Origin: Cocos nucifera
Lineage: Eukaryota; Streptophyta; Magnoliopsida; Arecales; Arecaceae
Length of the DNA: 64,000 nt
Direction of reading: 5' to 3'
Assembly (NCBI GenBank): GCA_006176705.1
Contig: QRFJ01000750.1
Location: 594,746-658,745, forward strand
In this document: positions 22,106 to 33,369 of the stretch, one piece after another
Position numbering within the stretch: the stretch's first letter is position 1
How the letters are laid out: each line of letters opens with the position of its first letter
Translations under genes and position numbers: made by a program
The notes under the pieces: model-generated
What the model was told of the DNA's origin: nothing
The model's database searches: none
The model's input: only the letters and a program-made list of their open reading frames with translations

Positions 22106-22770
22106 GTCTATAGAGGTATGATAGGTTCTTTATTGTATTTAACTGCTAGTAGATCAGATATCATGTTTAGTATTTATTTATATGCACGATTTCAATCTAA
22201 TCCAAAAGAATCATATTTAAATGCTATAAAAAGAATATTTAAATACCTAAAAGAAACTCAATCCATAAGTTTATGGTACTTTAAGAATTCATCAATCGAT
22301 TTAATTGGATATTCAGATGCAGACTTTGCTGGATGTAGATTAGATAAAAAAAAGTACTAGTAAAACTTATCAATTTCTAAGAGTTAACTTAATCTCTTGG
22401 TTTAGCAAGAAGCAAAATTCAGTAGCATTGTCTATGATCAAGATTGAATACATTGCAGTCGAAAGTTGCTGTGCACAAATCTTTTGGATTAAGCAACAAC
22501 TTGAGGACTTTGGCATCAAACTAAACAAAACTTTCATAAGATGTGATAATACTAGTGCCATAAATCTATCTAAGAATCCAATCCAATACTCTAGATCAAA
22601 ATATATTGAAATAAGATATCATTTCATAAAAGAGCATTTTCAAAACAATAACATAATTCTTGATTTTATTTGTTTTAAAAAATAATTGACTGATATTTTT
22701 ACTAAGGTCTTAAGTGAAGATAAATTCTGTGAGATTAGGAGAGAATTGGGAATTCTAGATTCTTTTGCTT
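22106..22770 (+). pseudogene. pol: S2 Copia RNase H, frameshifted
   Basis: It starts at RGMIGSLLYLTASRSDI and holds GYSDADFAGCRLDKK near 22308-22350. One extra A in a run of eight (about 22346-22353) then shifts the frame. The rest is open again from 22428 to 22685 with EYIAVESCCAQ and CDNTSAINLS, followed by DIFTKVLSED. The gene ends at about 22770. Confidence 0.83.
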
Positions 22771-25130
22771 AAATATTCTTCTTTTGATCCCAACTTATCC
22801 TCTACTAATATTTTTGGATCAATCTTTGAGACTTAATTTCATTGCTTTAAGTTAAAAATTATCCATCCTTCCTGTCTTTTTCTTGACTATAACAAGAAAA
22901 ATTATTTTTGAACTTAATAAGAAAAATCATGGATAAATAATTATACTTTACTTGTCTCATGGATTTATTTGAGCATTCTAATAATTTTAATTATTTGATT
23001 CATTTTAAGCAACTATTTATATTTTACATATTTTGATCATATTATTATTTTTTAAGAAATTAATTAATATCAAAAAATTATTTTTGATCTTAAAAAAAGA
23101 TTATTGATGAATATTCATGTCTTGTTCAGATTGATTAATTTTAAAAAATAAATTTTAAAAAAATATTCTTTTTAAGTCTTTTGATATTTATATCAAGCAA
23201 AATATTTTAAAGAAGCTATCAAAATTAAATATTCAAAGAGGACTTTAGTTTTTAATCAATTAATATCAGATAGCTTAATATCTATCTTATATTTTATTGA
23301 TCTTAATATATATATATTAATAAAAAAAAAAGAAGAGATGATTCCTAAAAAATTGAATATAATCTTTGAAATATTCCATCTCTCTTGAATCTTTAAAATT
23401 TAAAATAATTTTATTTAATATATTTATTTTATTCAAAAAGAGAGAGATGTATTTTTAATCCATATTATTCATAAATAGAATTTAAAAAAAAAAAGATATT
23501 CATTCTAAATTTATTGTATTCTTTCAAAATGAGGAAGAAAAGCTAAAATATAAATTTTCCAATAATAATTATGAAAAAGAGGGAGAGAAAATATTATGTG
23601 ATGAATTTTTTGGTATTTATTCTTAAAAAATAAGAAAAAAAATGTTTGTTTATTAAATATTATCTACTTAGCCTTGACTGAATATTTTAATTAATTTAAG
23701 TTAAGGATAATGAACTTTGATTGTTTTATAATCCTTTTAACTTAAGCCTTCATGTGATTATTCAATTTAAATTCAATTGATTCGATTGTCAAATCATTTT
23801 TTATAACTAATTGGAGTTAAAACTAATTTAAAATATATTCTTACTCCAAATAAATTAATTTTGATACATACTTCTATTTTTGAAACTTATTTAAAAATGT
23901 GAATATAATATAAAATTTTTAATGTATCTTTAGAAATCTTTATAAAATTATTTTTGCTCTGATACTATCTTTAGAAATCTTTATAAAATTATTTTTGATA
24001 TATATCTTTTTTTAGCTTAATTGACTGAAATTTATTTAAGAAAAGAAAAGAATGAATGACGAATTAAATATTATGCTTGATTCTACTATTCAAATCTTTG
24101 GAAAGCTCTAATCCTCTTAAAGCTTAAAAATACATACTTGAAAATTTGTTCAAATAATCATATTCATTCAAAAAGGAGGAGAGCCTTTGATATTTGAGTT
24201 TAAACTAATTTTTTATAAAGAAAGAAATTTCAAATAATAAGCTTTTAAAGGAAAACTAATTCATTTGATTTGATTCAATTTTTTAAATTTGATACATCTG
24301 TTATTTGATATATTTCATCATATCTCTAATTTCTCATCTGATTCAGATGCTTCCAACCGTGATCTCTACTAGATTTAATTTAGTCATCTTTGTATTGGGT
24401 TATGATCTAGTATCTCTTAGTTGTTTCTATAAGTTGTTGATCAAGTCATGGTTGGTTATTTTTATTTTTATTTTGAATCAAACTTATGGTATTGGTACTA
24501 TTGGTTGCTTGGGTCATGGATAGTTGTATCCGTAAATTCTATATATTTTGATGGCCGAACTCTCATGAATATTTTTGATACCTTTAGTACTTATATGTTT
24601 TGATAACTTGATGTTATGATTTATTGTGTGTGGAATAATATCATTTAGATGTAAATATGTGTATATAAATATGATGATGTCATTTGAATGATGTGAAATG
24701 TAACTTCTATGAATTAGCTAAAATTCTATTATGATATGTTGTAAACACTGTATTGTATATAAGCTAACTGAAAGTTTTGTTATAAACTCTTGTTCTAATA
24801 GAAAAACATATGGAATAATTTAAGGAGGAGGTTTTTTCTTTTTAAATTTTAAAATTTCTTAAGATCTTACTTGATGATGTCAAAAAAAGGGAGTAGAGTA
24901 AATAAAATTAGGCTATAAGTAAAATTAAAGTAAAATTGACAAAAAGAATAAGTAAGTCAAACACTTTTGCAAATAATTTGAATGTTTAACCATAAGTAAT
25001 CTTCAAACTATTCTTTATGCAATATTTGTCAAATAACTGAATATGATATTCTAGCAAATGATGTAGGCTTCTACATGCTTTATTTTTTGTTTATGCTCAA
25101 ATATTTTATCATCACAAAAAAGAGGAAGAT
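22771..25130. other. S2 non-coding region with repeated polypurine tracts
   Basis: A 2.3-kb AT-rich region between pol and the 3' LTR, with no recognisable ORF. Polypurine tracts lie at 23322-23338, 23435-23447, 23531-23542, 23573-23591, 24170-24183, 24882-24893 and 25116-25129. The last adjoins the LTR and is the presumed plus-strand primer. Multiple polypurine tracts in this interval are a described Sirevirus feature. A direct repeat of about 45 bp, containing TCTTTAGAAATCTTTATAAA, occurs at about 23930 and 23968. Confidence 0.75.
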
Positions 25131-26366
25131 TATTGCTCCAAGAATTGATTTTGATGATTACAAAGCATTTGATTGGATTACTAATGAATTTGACTTGAAA
25201 AAAGACTTTTTATATTTCAAGAACAAAATCATAATTTTATCAAGTTTTAATCTGAGAGCCTCAAGAGCATGAATAGAAGATTTCTGATCTTTTGGAGGTA
25301 GTCCCATAATTTTTTGATGCATATTTTGAAAAAAAATCAAGTTTGAAGTAAAAGGATTGACTCCTAGGTTTATCCCTGCTGAAATGGGCTGTTTGGCATG
25401 CTGTCTCTATGCCAAGGGTCAACCTCAGGGTCAACCTCTACTGTTTCAAAGGTCAAAAATATAGAACAGTTGATTTTTTAAATTCTATCTTAGAGGTCGA
25501 CCTCGAAGTCGACCCCTGTGCCAGAGGTCGATCCATAAGTTGATCCTTATGACGAAAATCTTGTATAACGACTAATTTTATCCCATTTTTGGCAGCTTTA
25601 AATATTTTTTTAAGATCTCTAATAGTTACAAATCTTATCCAGAATTCTCTCTTCCATCCATTGAAGATTTAAAAGACTATAAAAAAAAATATAAGAGATT
25701 TCATAACATTCAATTCAGCTCTAAGCAAAAATCATCTTCAAGCAAAGAAGCTTTCATTTTAAGTTCATCAACCTCTCAAGAGTTCATTCAAGTCTCTAAT
25801 AACCTTGAGAGAAATTAGAAAAACTTCCTCCATTATTGTGAAAAGTATTCTTAAGATTTTATTTGCTCATTAAGAGAGCTAAATTTATATTTGATTGTCA
25901 TTAACTCTTATACTCTACTTTATTATTTTAATTCAAGTTTTGGGAGGATTCCAAAACTTGAGTGGATTGATCCGAATCTTAAATCGGAGTGTGTAGGGTT
26001 GGCTTGTACCTAAAAAATAAGTATGCTAGTTTGAGATAGCTAAAGCCGGAGGTACCGACGTTGTATTCTGGTTGAATATGTTTAGTAGTTTTGAATTTTC
26101 AAGTAGAAGCTTGGAGAGTAGATGTAGGTGCAAGAAAAGCACCGATCCATTATAAATCTTGCTTGTTTGTAGTGTACTTGCTATCTTTTTTTTCTTTAGT
26201 TTGTTAAATTTTTTTCTTAATTTTTTTATATTTTTATCTAACCTAAATCATTTTACACACATGACTTGTATATCATCATTCAATCTTGATATCTTTAAAT
26301 TAGCATTAAAATTTTAAAAATCCAATTCACTCCCCCCCCCCTCTTGGATTGTATAGCTGGGCAATA
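25131..26366 (+). repeat. S2 3' LTR
   Basis: Starts TATTGCTCCAAG (TGTTG mutated) and ends GCAATA (CAACA mutated), followed by CTCTA. It keeps a TATA box at 25678-25685 and a complete U3. The palindrome cluster is at about 25370-25550. Confidence 0.9.
25678..25685 (+). promoter_or_regulatory. TATA box in S2 3' LTR
   Basis: TATAAAAA within the segment missing from the 5' LTR. Confidence 0.6.
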
Positions 26367-26371
26367 CTCTA
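26367..26371. repeat. Target site duplication of S2, right copy (CTCTA)
   Basis: Identical to 16920-16924. Both copies lie in the S3 integrase gene. Confidence 0.92.
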
Positions 26372-27366
26372 TTTAGAATATAAAATGCTGTATTGATAGC
26401 TTCAGCCCAAGAATATCTTGAAAGATGGCTTTTACACAACATGGTTCGGACCATTTTCTCTAGAATTCTATTTTTCTTTTAACAATCCTATTTTATTAAG
26501 ATATTCTAGGAGCAGAAAAATTATGTTCAATCCCCATTTAATTATAAAAAGTTTTAAAATATTAATTTTCAAACTCCGTTCCATGATCACTTCTAATGCA
26601 AATGATAGAGAGGTTCTTTTCATTTAAAACTTTCTTGAAAAACTTAGTAAATGTAGAAAATACTTTATCCTTTTATGCCAAAAATGAAATCTAAGTGAAT
26701 CTCAAAAAATCATCTATAATTACAAGTCCATATTTCTTACCACCTAGGCTTATGGTCCTAGTTAGTCCAAATAAATTCATATAAAGTAGTTTAAGGGATC
26801 TAGAAGTTGAAACAATATTTTTTAATTTGAAAGAGCTTCTAGTTTGTTTTTCTAATTGACGTGCATCACATATTTTATTTTTTAAAATTAAGTTTTAGCA
26901 AATCTTTTACAAGATCCCTTTTGATTAGCTTAGAAATTAAATCCATGCTAACATGTCCTAGTCTACAATGCCATAGCCAACTATCTTCATTGATTTTAGC
27001 ATTCATTACAACTAAACATTGACTTCTTTTGGTGGAAGAGTCATCTAAATCTACTAAGTATATATTTTCATATCTATGTCCAATAAGAGCTATATTATTA
27101 TCAATAGGACTAGTGATAATGCACATGAGTGATTCAAAAACAACTTTAAATTTTTTATCGCAAAGTTGACTTATACTTAATAAGTTATGCTTTAATCTAT
27201 CTACTAAAAATATATTATCTATAAAGGTAGGAGTGATACATATTTTACTACTACCAATGATATATCCTTTGCCATTATCACCAAAGGTCATAATTCCTCC
27301 TTTCTTAGCTTCAAGAGTGATAAAATACTCCTTCCCACCTGTCATTTATCTTGAGTAGCCACTATC
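26372..27366 (-). pseudogene. pol: S3 protease and integrase N-terminal half
   Basis: On the minus strand, the protease DSG motif is at 27366-27358. An open frame from 27345 to 26875 covers the end of the protease and the gag-pre-integrase region (KHNLLSISQLCDK, WLWHCRLGHVSMD). Integrase follows in broken frames, with ERKNRILEKMVRTMLC near 26480 and SRYSWAEAINTAFYILNR at 26420-26367, where S2 is inserted. The order and motifs match S1 and S2. Confidence 0.85.
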
Positions 27367-27765
27367 TAGATACCATTTTTCTTTCTTTCTATCGACTGCA
27401 AGACACACCTGCAATCAAAGATCAAATGAAGATTTTAGGTATCCAAGTCATCTTGGATCCTTTAGGATTAGTAACCATGGTTCTTTTAGGAACCCATACT
27501 TTCTTTATGTTTGGACTATTTTTTATTTTTTTTGAAATTGCAAACATAAGACTTGTGTCTAGATTTTTCATCGCAAAAATAGATTGGTTTTTATGAAGTT
27601 GAAGATATATTATTTACAAAAAAATTCTTTAGAATTTTTTTTTAGTTTTAAAATTAATTCTTGCTTTATCAAAGATAGCTTTTTGATTATTAAGTAATAA
27701 TTATAGTTTTTCAAAACTTAATATAAACTTTTTAACTATAGATTTATATTTTTTAAGTTTTTTCT

Positions 27766-28989
27766 TTAGGTTCTAATTTTCTGCAGAGATAGCTCTTTTT
27801 CTCTCAATATTTTCTTTTTTTCTTTAATTAAATTTTGATTGATTGATTTTAGGTTTTTATTTTTTAAAATTAACTTTTTAAGATCATCATACAATTCATA
27901 AAATGCTTCTTGCAACTCATCAAATAAAAATTCAGGTTGAGTGTCAAGTGTTACCTCATCCTCTAAAGTCATGAGACACGAATTTACTATTTCTTGTCCT
28001 TCTTCATCTGAACTTGACTCTTTACTATCACTCCATGCTGCCATCATTGCTTTCTTCTTTATTTTTTTGGAGGATTTCTTCAATAGAGGATGGCCTATCT
28101 TGAAATGATATGATTTCTTGCATTCAAAGCATGTAGGCTACTTCTTATCTTTGTCTTTTTCTCGATCTTTGCTAGCTTCATCTTTAGAGAAGGGTCTTCT
28201 CTTGAAGTTTGATTTTTTTCTTACAAATCTTCTAAATTTTTTGGTTGGAAGAGCCATTTCTTCATCATCATATCCTTCGTCGGACTCTTCACTTTCTTCT
28301 TCTTCTTTCTTTGCTATGGACTTGAGAGCCACGGTCTTCTTTTCTTCTTAACTTCATCTTCTATGTTTTGCTTCATGGTTAACTCATGTATAATGAGAGA
28401 ACCAAGAAGCTCTTCAAGGGATAAGGTGTTGAGATTCATAGCTTCTTGTATAGCCATCACCTTCACCTCCCAACTTCGAGGAAGCGACCTAAGAATTTTC
28501 CTCACAAGTTCATTGTTAGTATATATTATTACATCAGTAAATCATGTAAACATTTCGATAATACTTTCGATTGATTTCATTTTGAAAAGTTCATAGTTAT
28601 GCACTAACATATTAATTTTGGATTGCTTCACTTGATTGGATAATCTCAAGTATATCCCATATTTCTTTGACTGAAATACAAATAGAAATTTGATTAAATT
28701 TATTAATATCAAGTGAGCAGTAAAACACATTCATTGCTTTAGTATTCAATTGAGCCAATTTCTTATTATTTTCATCCTAATTTCTTTTGGGCTTGAAAAT
28801 TATGTTACCATCAATGCTAATTATGGGTATGGATGGTCCATTAATTATGACACTCCATAGATCATAATCAAGTACTTAAATAAATATGTGCATGTGTGCC
28901 TTATAATATGTGTAGTTAGAATCATTAAACAAGGATGGCCTATTTGTGGACTGTCCTTCCATTAGGAAGATATTCAATTGGATTGTCAT
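27766..28989 (-). pseudogene. gag: S3 gag
   Basis: The minus-strand start ATG is at 28989-28987, 53 bp downstream of the PBS. It matches the gag starts of S1 and S2 in position, and codon 29 (Trp in the family) is Tyr here. The frame is broken several times. Recognisable parts are NQVKQSKINMLVHNYELF (about 28630), VRKILRSLPRSWEVK (about 28505), an acidic linker near 28300, and a zinc knuckle near 28125-28085 with CFECKK but His in place of the last Cys. A coiled-coil-like tail (28083-27766) follows. Confidence 0.82.
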
Positions 28990-29041
28990 TTTGATCAATT
29001 ATTCTAAATCAAATGAACAGCAAACAATATGAGAGTACCTA

Positions 29042-29052
29042 CTCTGATACCA
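29042..29052 (-). other. S3 primer binding site (initiator tRNA-Met)
   Basis: The minus strand reads TGGTATCAGAG, two bases inside the 5' LTR end at 29055. Confidence 0.9.
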
Positions 29053-29054
29053 CT

Positions 29055-30512
29055 TGTTGTCCAAAAGAATAACCTAAGGGGGGGTGAATTAGATTTTTCA
29101 AAAATTTTTGGTTTACTAAATGTATATGCAGAACTTAAATATTGATATGCTGAAAATATAGTAATTTAAATATACAAAAAATAATAGTAACTAAAGAAAA
29201 AAATCATACACACAAAAATTTAAGATTTTGCTAATGGTTCGATGTCAAATCCAACATCTACATCCACTACTCAAGCACTCCACTTGAGAATTTTACTATA
29301 ATCTCCAAGATTACAACAAGATTATTTTCTCCGAGCTCACAATTTAAATACAATTGGTTTTGCAGGCTAACCAATCAAAACATAATTCTAAGCCACTTCT
29401 AGGCTTGTACAAATTCAATTCAAAGCTTGGATGAGCCTATCCCTCAAGTTTCAATCCTTTCAAAACTTGAAATATAGAAATTTTGAAGTATAAAAATTTA
29501 AAATAAAACAAACCCCTTAAAGAGCAAATTTGAAGCTTTAATATATAAGCTGAGTTGTTGAAGGGCTTTAGCAATGAATGCTCCCTTCTTTCACTTGAGA
29601 ATGCCTTAATTGCATAGCTGATTGAGTGGTTGAACAATAATGAAGACTCTTTAAGGCTCACTATTTGGACTGCACATAGATTTTCAAAAGGTTGCTGAAG
29701 TTTTTTATTTTTTTGCTTTTATATCTTGAGTTTTCTAACCTTAATCTGATCTTAGAAGCCTTCTAATCCAAGTTAAGAGGTCCAAAAATAGGTTTGTAGC
29801 CATTGGAACATCAAAAAAAGCTGTTTAGAGGATGAAAAATGAAATCTGGATAGTTTTGTGAACTAGCCATTGGAGCTGTCAGAAACTCGAGAGTCGACTC
29901 TCCAAAGCCTTGAGTCAACTCAAATTGTAAGATGAAAAATTCTGAAGTTCGAGAGTCAACTCTCCAAAATCTTGAGTCGACTCCAACTGTAGGATGAAAA
30001 ATTTTGATTCTCTGTATTTCTGTTCCGTGCTAGTTCTACGTGCCAGAGTTGACTCCTGAACTTTATGAGTCAACTCTAGTTGTAGGATGAAAAATTCTGT
30101 ATTCTGTTCTTGGACTAATGCCTTTTCTGAGACATGAGTTGACTAATGCTTTTCTTCAGTCGACTCTTGATCGACTCCTGCAACAAGGTCCATACTAAAG
30201 CCTTCTATTTTAAGCTTGGTGCTTGCTAGAGCCTGGGAGTCGACTCCTACCAATTGGGAGTTGATTCCTGAACTATGCCAAATGTTGAAACCATGGCAAA
30301 TCTATCTTTAAACTTTTTTTGAGCTTGTTCATGACCCAATATTCCTTGAAAGTATTTGGCTTGACCTCTTTTTGCTCCTCTTTCTTGGTTCTTTCAATCA
30401 AAACATGGAGCATCATTGAAATAGATTTCTATCTTCCTGAACTTTATTTTAAAAGTATCTAAAATAGACTCAAATATTTTATTATTCATCAAAATCATAC
30501 GTAGGATCAACA
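29055..30512 (-). repeat. S3 5' LTR
   Basis: On the minus strand it begins TGTTGATCC (30512) and ends CAACA (29055). A TATAAAAG box is at 29723-29716, and GTCGACTC-type palindromes cluster at about 29885-30260. Its first 40 bases resemble the S1 LTR start. Confidence 0.88.
29716..29723 (-). promoter_or_regulatory. TATA box of S3 LTR
   Basis: TATAAAAG on the minus strand, in the middle of the LTR where the U3/R boundary is expected. Confidence 0.55.
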
Positions 30513-30959
30513 TACCTTGAATGACCAATTGACGGAACCAACATACAAAGTTTTCTATCTAAAGTTTCTTTTGAACCCTCAGATACCATTTGATTACTGT
30601 AATGACCTATAGAATTACTTGTATTTTCTAAACCATCCATAGTGGATAATTAATTGATCAATGTATATAATTCTTTTATCCATACAAAAATAAATAAATG
30701 TACATATACCTTAGAATATCTGCATCAATCAACTGACGGATCTATCGTTCCATGCAATATAAATTTTATTCAAATTAACATATAATTAATATTATCTGGT
30801 ACTTTCCATTGGCTTGAGAGCATAGGGCATGTGAGAGAGAAATGCTTTTTATGCCAGCTATGACCCGAGACCTGGGCATGCCTTTCGATGCCAGTTATGA
30901 CCCAAGGCCCAGGCATGTAGGGTATGCCCCAGCCCCATGTTTGCAATATTACCCATCTT
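30513..30959. other. Non-coding DNA with block shared with D7
   Basis: About 190 bp at 30580-30772 resemble 57396-57592 inside the CACTA element D7. A 37-bp direct repeat (two copies starting at ATGCCAG, 30851 and 30888) follows. No gene is seen. This is probably internal DNA of the CACTA-like element F2 or a related one. Confidence 0.5.
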
Positions 30960-31291
30960 CTCTCGATTCAAATACTCTACATGCCGAGATTCAAATTTCA
31001 TACATCTAATTAATTAATTAATTATTTAGTAATGGTACTAGCTATCATTAATGCCATCACTAATACTAAACAACATCAACCGACGCTAATGTTGTCGCTA
31101 CTACTGCTACTTACAGTGATAGGGAAGAGGCAGCAAGATTGGGGCTGCAGGTTAGGGGTCGCAAGTTGGGGGCAGTGAGGCAGGGGTCATGAGGTTAGAC
31201 CAGCCAAGATGGGTCTATGAGGAGACCAACGAGATAGGGGTGGTAGGCTTCGAGGCCACGGCATAGGAGGTGCAGACGGGGTGAAGGCGGT
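30960..31291 (-). mobile_element. F2 CACTA-like element, part left of G1
   Basis: Subterminal-type motifs (TAGTAATGG, CCATCACTAAT at about 31026-31075) followed by a G-rich segment (31130-31291). The same G-rich texture resumes at 41595 after G1, and the GCGGT duplication confirms continuity. Confidence 0.6.
31287..31291. repeat. Target site duplication of G1, left copy (GCGGT)
   Basis: GCGGT directly before the LTR start TGATAAGTG. The identical copy is at 41595-41599. Confidence 0.92.
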
Positions 31292-33162
31292 TGATAAGTG
31301 ATAAAAATACACTAATAAAAGAATTAAATTATAAAATAAATTAATTTATTTTTATAAAATTGATATTTTTATTAATTTTATATAGGAAAGAAGGATACTA
31401 ATATAAAGATCTTATTTTTCTGAATCAGATGAAATAAATTTCAAGCAAAACGGACTTCAAACGAGCCCGAAATTGAATTTCAAAAAAAAAATGATCGGTT
31501 CGGTTCAAACTGGCTCAGAAAAATTGGCTCAGCAGACCACCCAACCCAACCACACTCAGACTGACCGCCTGCTGACACCCAAGTTACACCATGCTGACGT
31601 CAGAATTTTTTATGGTGCACGGTGGACAACTACAGTAACCAGGCGAGGGCATTTCGGAGATTTTACGGAGACGAGCCCACTTCGATTGGCTGAAGGAAGC
31701 GGCGGTCCACGCAACGTCGGGCTCGTGCATAATCTACAGAGGGTATTCTAGAAATTTTGCCTAATTCGATGAATGCTGTTCACTGGGATTTGATCGAACG
31801 ATGAGAATCTGAGCGCTGACGAACGGCAAATGCAGCTTCTAGTCGAGATCCAACGGTGGAGATGCATTACTAATTTTAAACTAAAAATTAGAGGCTTCTT
31901 TGGGTATGATCTGATAGTTCAGATTCGATCTTCAAGGCTGATCCAACAATCCAAATTAATTTTGACTTGATTTAGATTTTTAAAATAATTTTTGAGTGAT
32001 TTTTGGTCCGTTTGATCGACATCCAATAGTCAGAATTGATCTAGGGCTCTTTTTGAATTATTTTGAGAGTTTTAAACCCAATTTCAATGGAATTTCGACC
32101 CAAGACCACTCGGATTAGCCTATTTAAAGGCTTGCTACCTACTGTTGCCAAGAGAGGAGGTAGAGAAAAAAAGAGAGAGTTAAAAATAAAGAGAAAATAG
32201 AAAGAAATAGAGAGAACAGAGAAAGAGAGAGGGGTTTAGGGAGACAAGAGAAAGAGTTTTTTTTATTATTTTTCTTTCCTCTTCTTTTCTTTTTTCGAAG
32301 GTCGGTAAACAATGCAACTTTCTTCTTCATCAAGTTCTTCACACAAAAAGCAATGGACAACCAATTTCAGTGATTAAACAGTCTAATTTCTTAATGCTTT
32401 TTATTGTATTTGCTATTTTTGAACTTATTCTCATGAACTAAATTTTTTTTTACCAAGACTAAGGTGTAGCCACTCTTTTGATGCAATATTTAGTATGATT
32501 TATTTTTAATTTTAAATTTTATTTATGAGGAGTATATAAATTTGATCTTAATGCTTTTAGATTACTAGTCATCTTCTAATTGATCTAATGAACATAGATG
32601 ATGCAAACCAAGTACATCTATGTTATTGCTTCTTGATTATATACCTTGTATTATGAATCGAATTAGAATTCATATGCATGCAGAAATTTTAGTACGCTTT
32701 GGATGCAGCATATTTTAATTAGAGGATTTCATAAAACTTAATGCATTGATATTTATTTAAATTATACCTAGACCAAAGGATAATTAATAAATATTGATAG
32801 TTTTGCTATGCTTGGACCAAAGAGTGGTGAATAAACTAGGAGACTCCACCGTCATATGAAATAAAATTAATCTAATAATTTGAATATTGTATTGACTGAG
32901 TTGGTGAATCGATTGCCTTAGTAACCTATTGCTCTTAAGTTTAAAATCCTAATAATTACACTCTCTCTATTTTCTTATAATTTTTTAATTACTTCTTTAT
33001 TTTGTTCTTTATTTTTTTAATTCTCATAAATCGATCTTCTAAATAAAACATAGAAAAGAGCTTTTCAGTATTTATTTTCCAATCTTCTAGAGATGATACT
33101 TTACTCACTTTATTACTTAATCGACTGGTGCACTTGTCATAGTTATAGATTAGCACGCATCA
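31292..33162 (+). repeat. G1 5' LTR
   Basis: TGATAAGTG to GCATCA. A TATTTAAA box lies at 32121-32128, followed by a purine-rich GAGAGA tract (32150-32260). It matches 39731-41594 throughout. Confidence 0.92.
32121..32128 (+). promoter_or_regulatory. TATA-like box of G1 5' LTR
   Basis: TATTTAAA, conserved at 40561-40568 in the 3' LTR. Confidence 0.6.
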
Positions 33163-33168
33163 AGTTTT

Positions 33169-33186
33169 TGGCACCATTGCTGGGGA
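33169..33186 (+). other. G1 primer binding site (tRNA-Asp)
   Basis: TGGCACCATTGCTGGGGA lies six bases after the LTR. It differs by three transitions from TGGCGCCGTTGCCGGGGA, the tRNA-Asp-complementary site used by Athila-group elements. Confidence 0.85.
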
Positions 33187-33369
33187 TTATGTCTAAAATA
33201 ATATTAAAATTTTGATCCTAACTTTACTTTAAAATTTTATTTTTTTAATTTTTATTTTTATTTTATTTTTAAATTTATTCAGTGCATGACACGTACTGGA
33301 CATAGTAACTTACTATCTTTAGATCCAGAAATTGAAAGGACCATCAGAAGACTATAATAAGAAAGAAAC

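Larger units (their letters stand above)
16925..26366 (+). mobile_element. S2: full-length Sirevirus-type Copia nested in S3
   Basis: A 9.4-kb element with LTRs of 1072 and 1236 bp, a near-consensus PBS, gag, protease, integrase, RT, RNase H, and a 2.3-kb non-coding region holding many polypurine tracts. A perfect CTCTA target duplication flanks it. No envelope-like ORF is recognisable, unlike S1. All ORFs are broken. The 5' LTR has lost about 150 bp that the 3' LTR still holds. Confidence 0.92.
26367..30512 (-). mobile_element. S3: truncated Sirevirus-type Copia, minus strand
   Basis: The 5' part of a Copia element on the minus strand: LTR 29055-30512, PBS, gag and protease to mid-integrase. 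It is interrupted by S2 and continues for about 36 bp at 16888-16924. RT, RNase H and the 3' LTR are missing. The LTR length (1458 bp) and both LTR ends resemble S1, suggesting related families. Confidence 0.88.
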
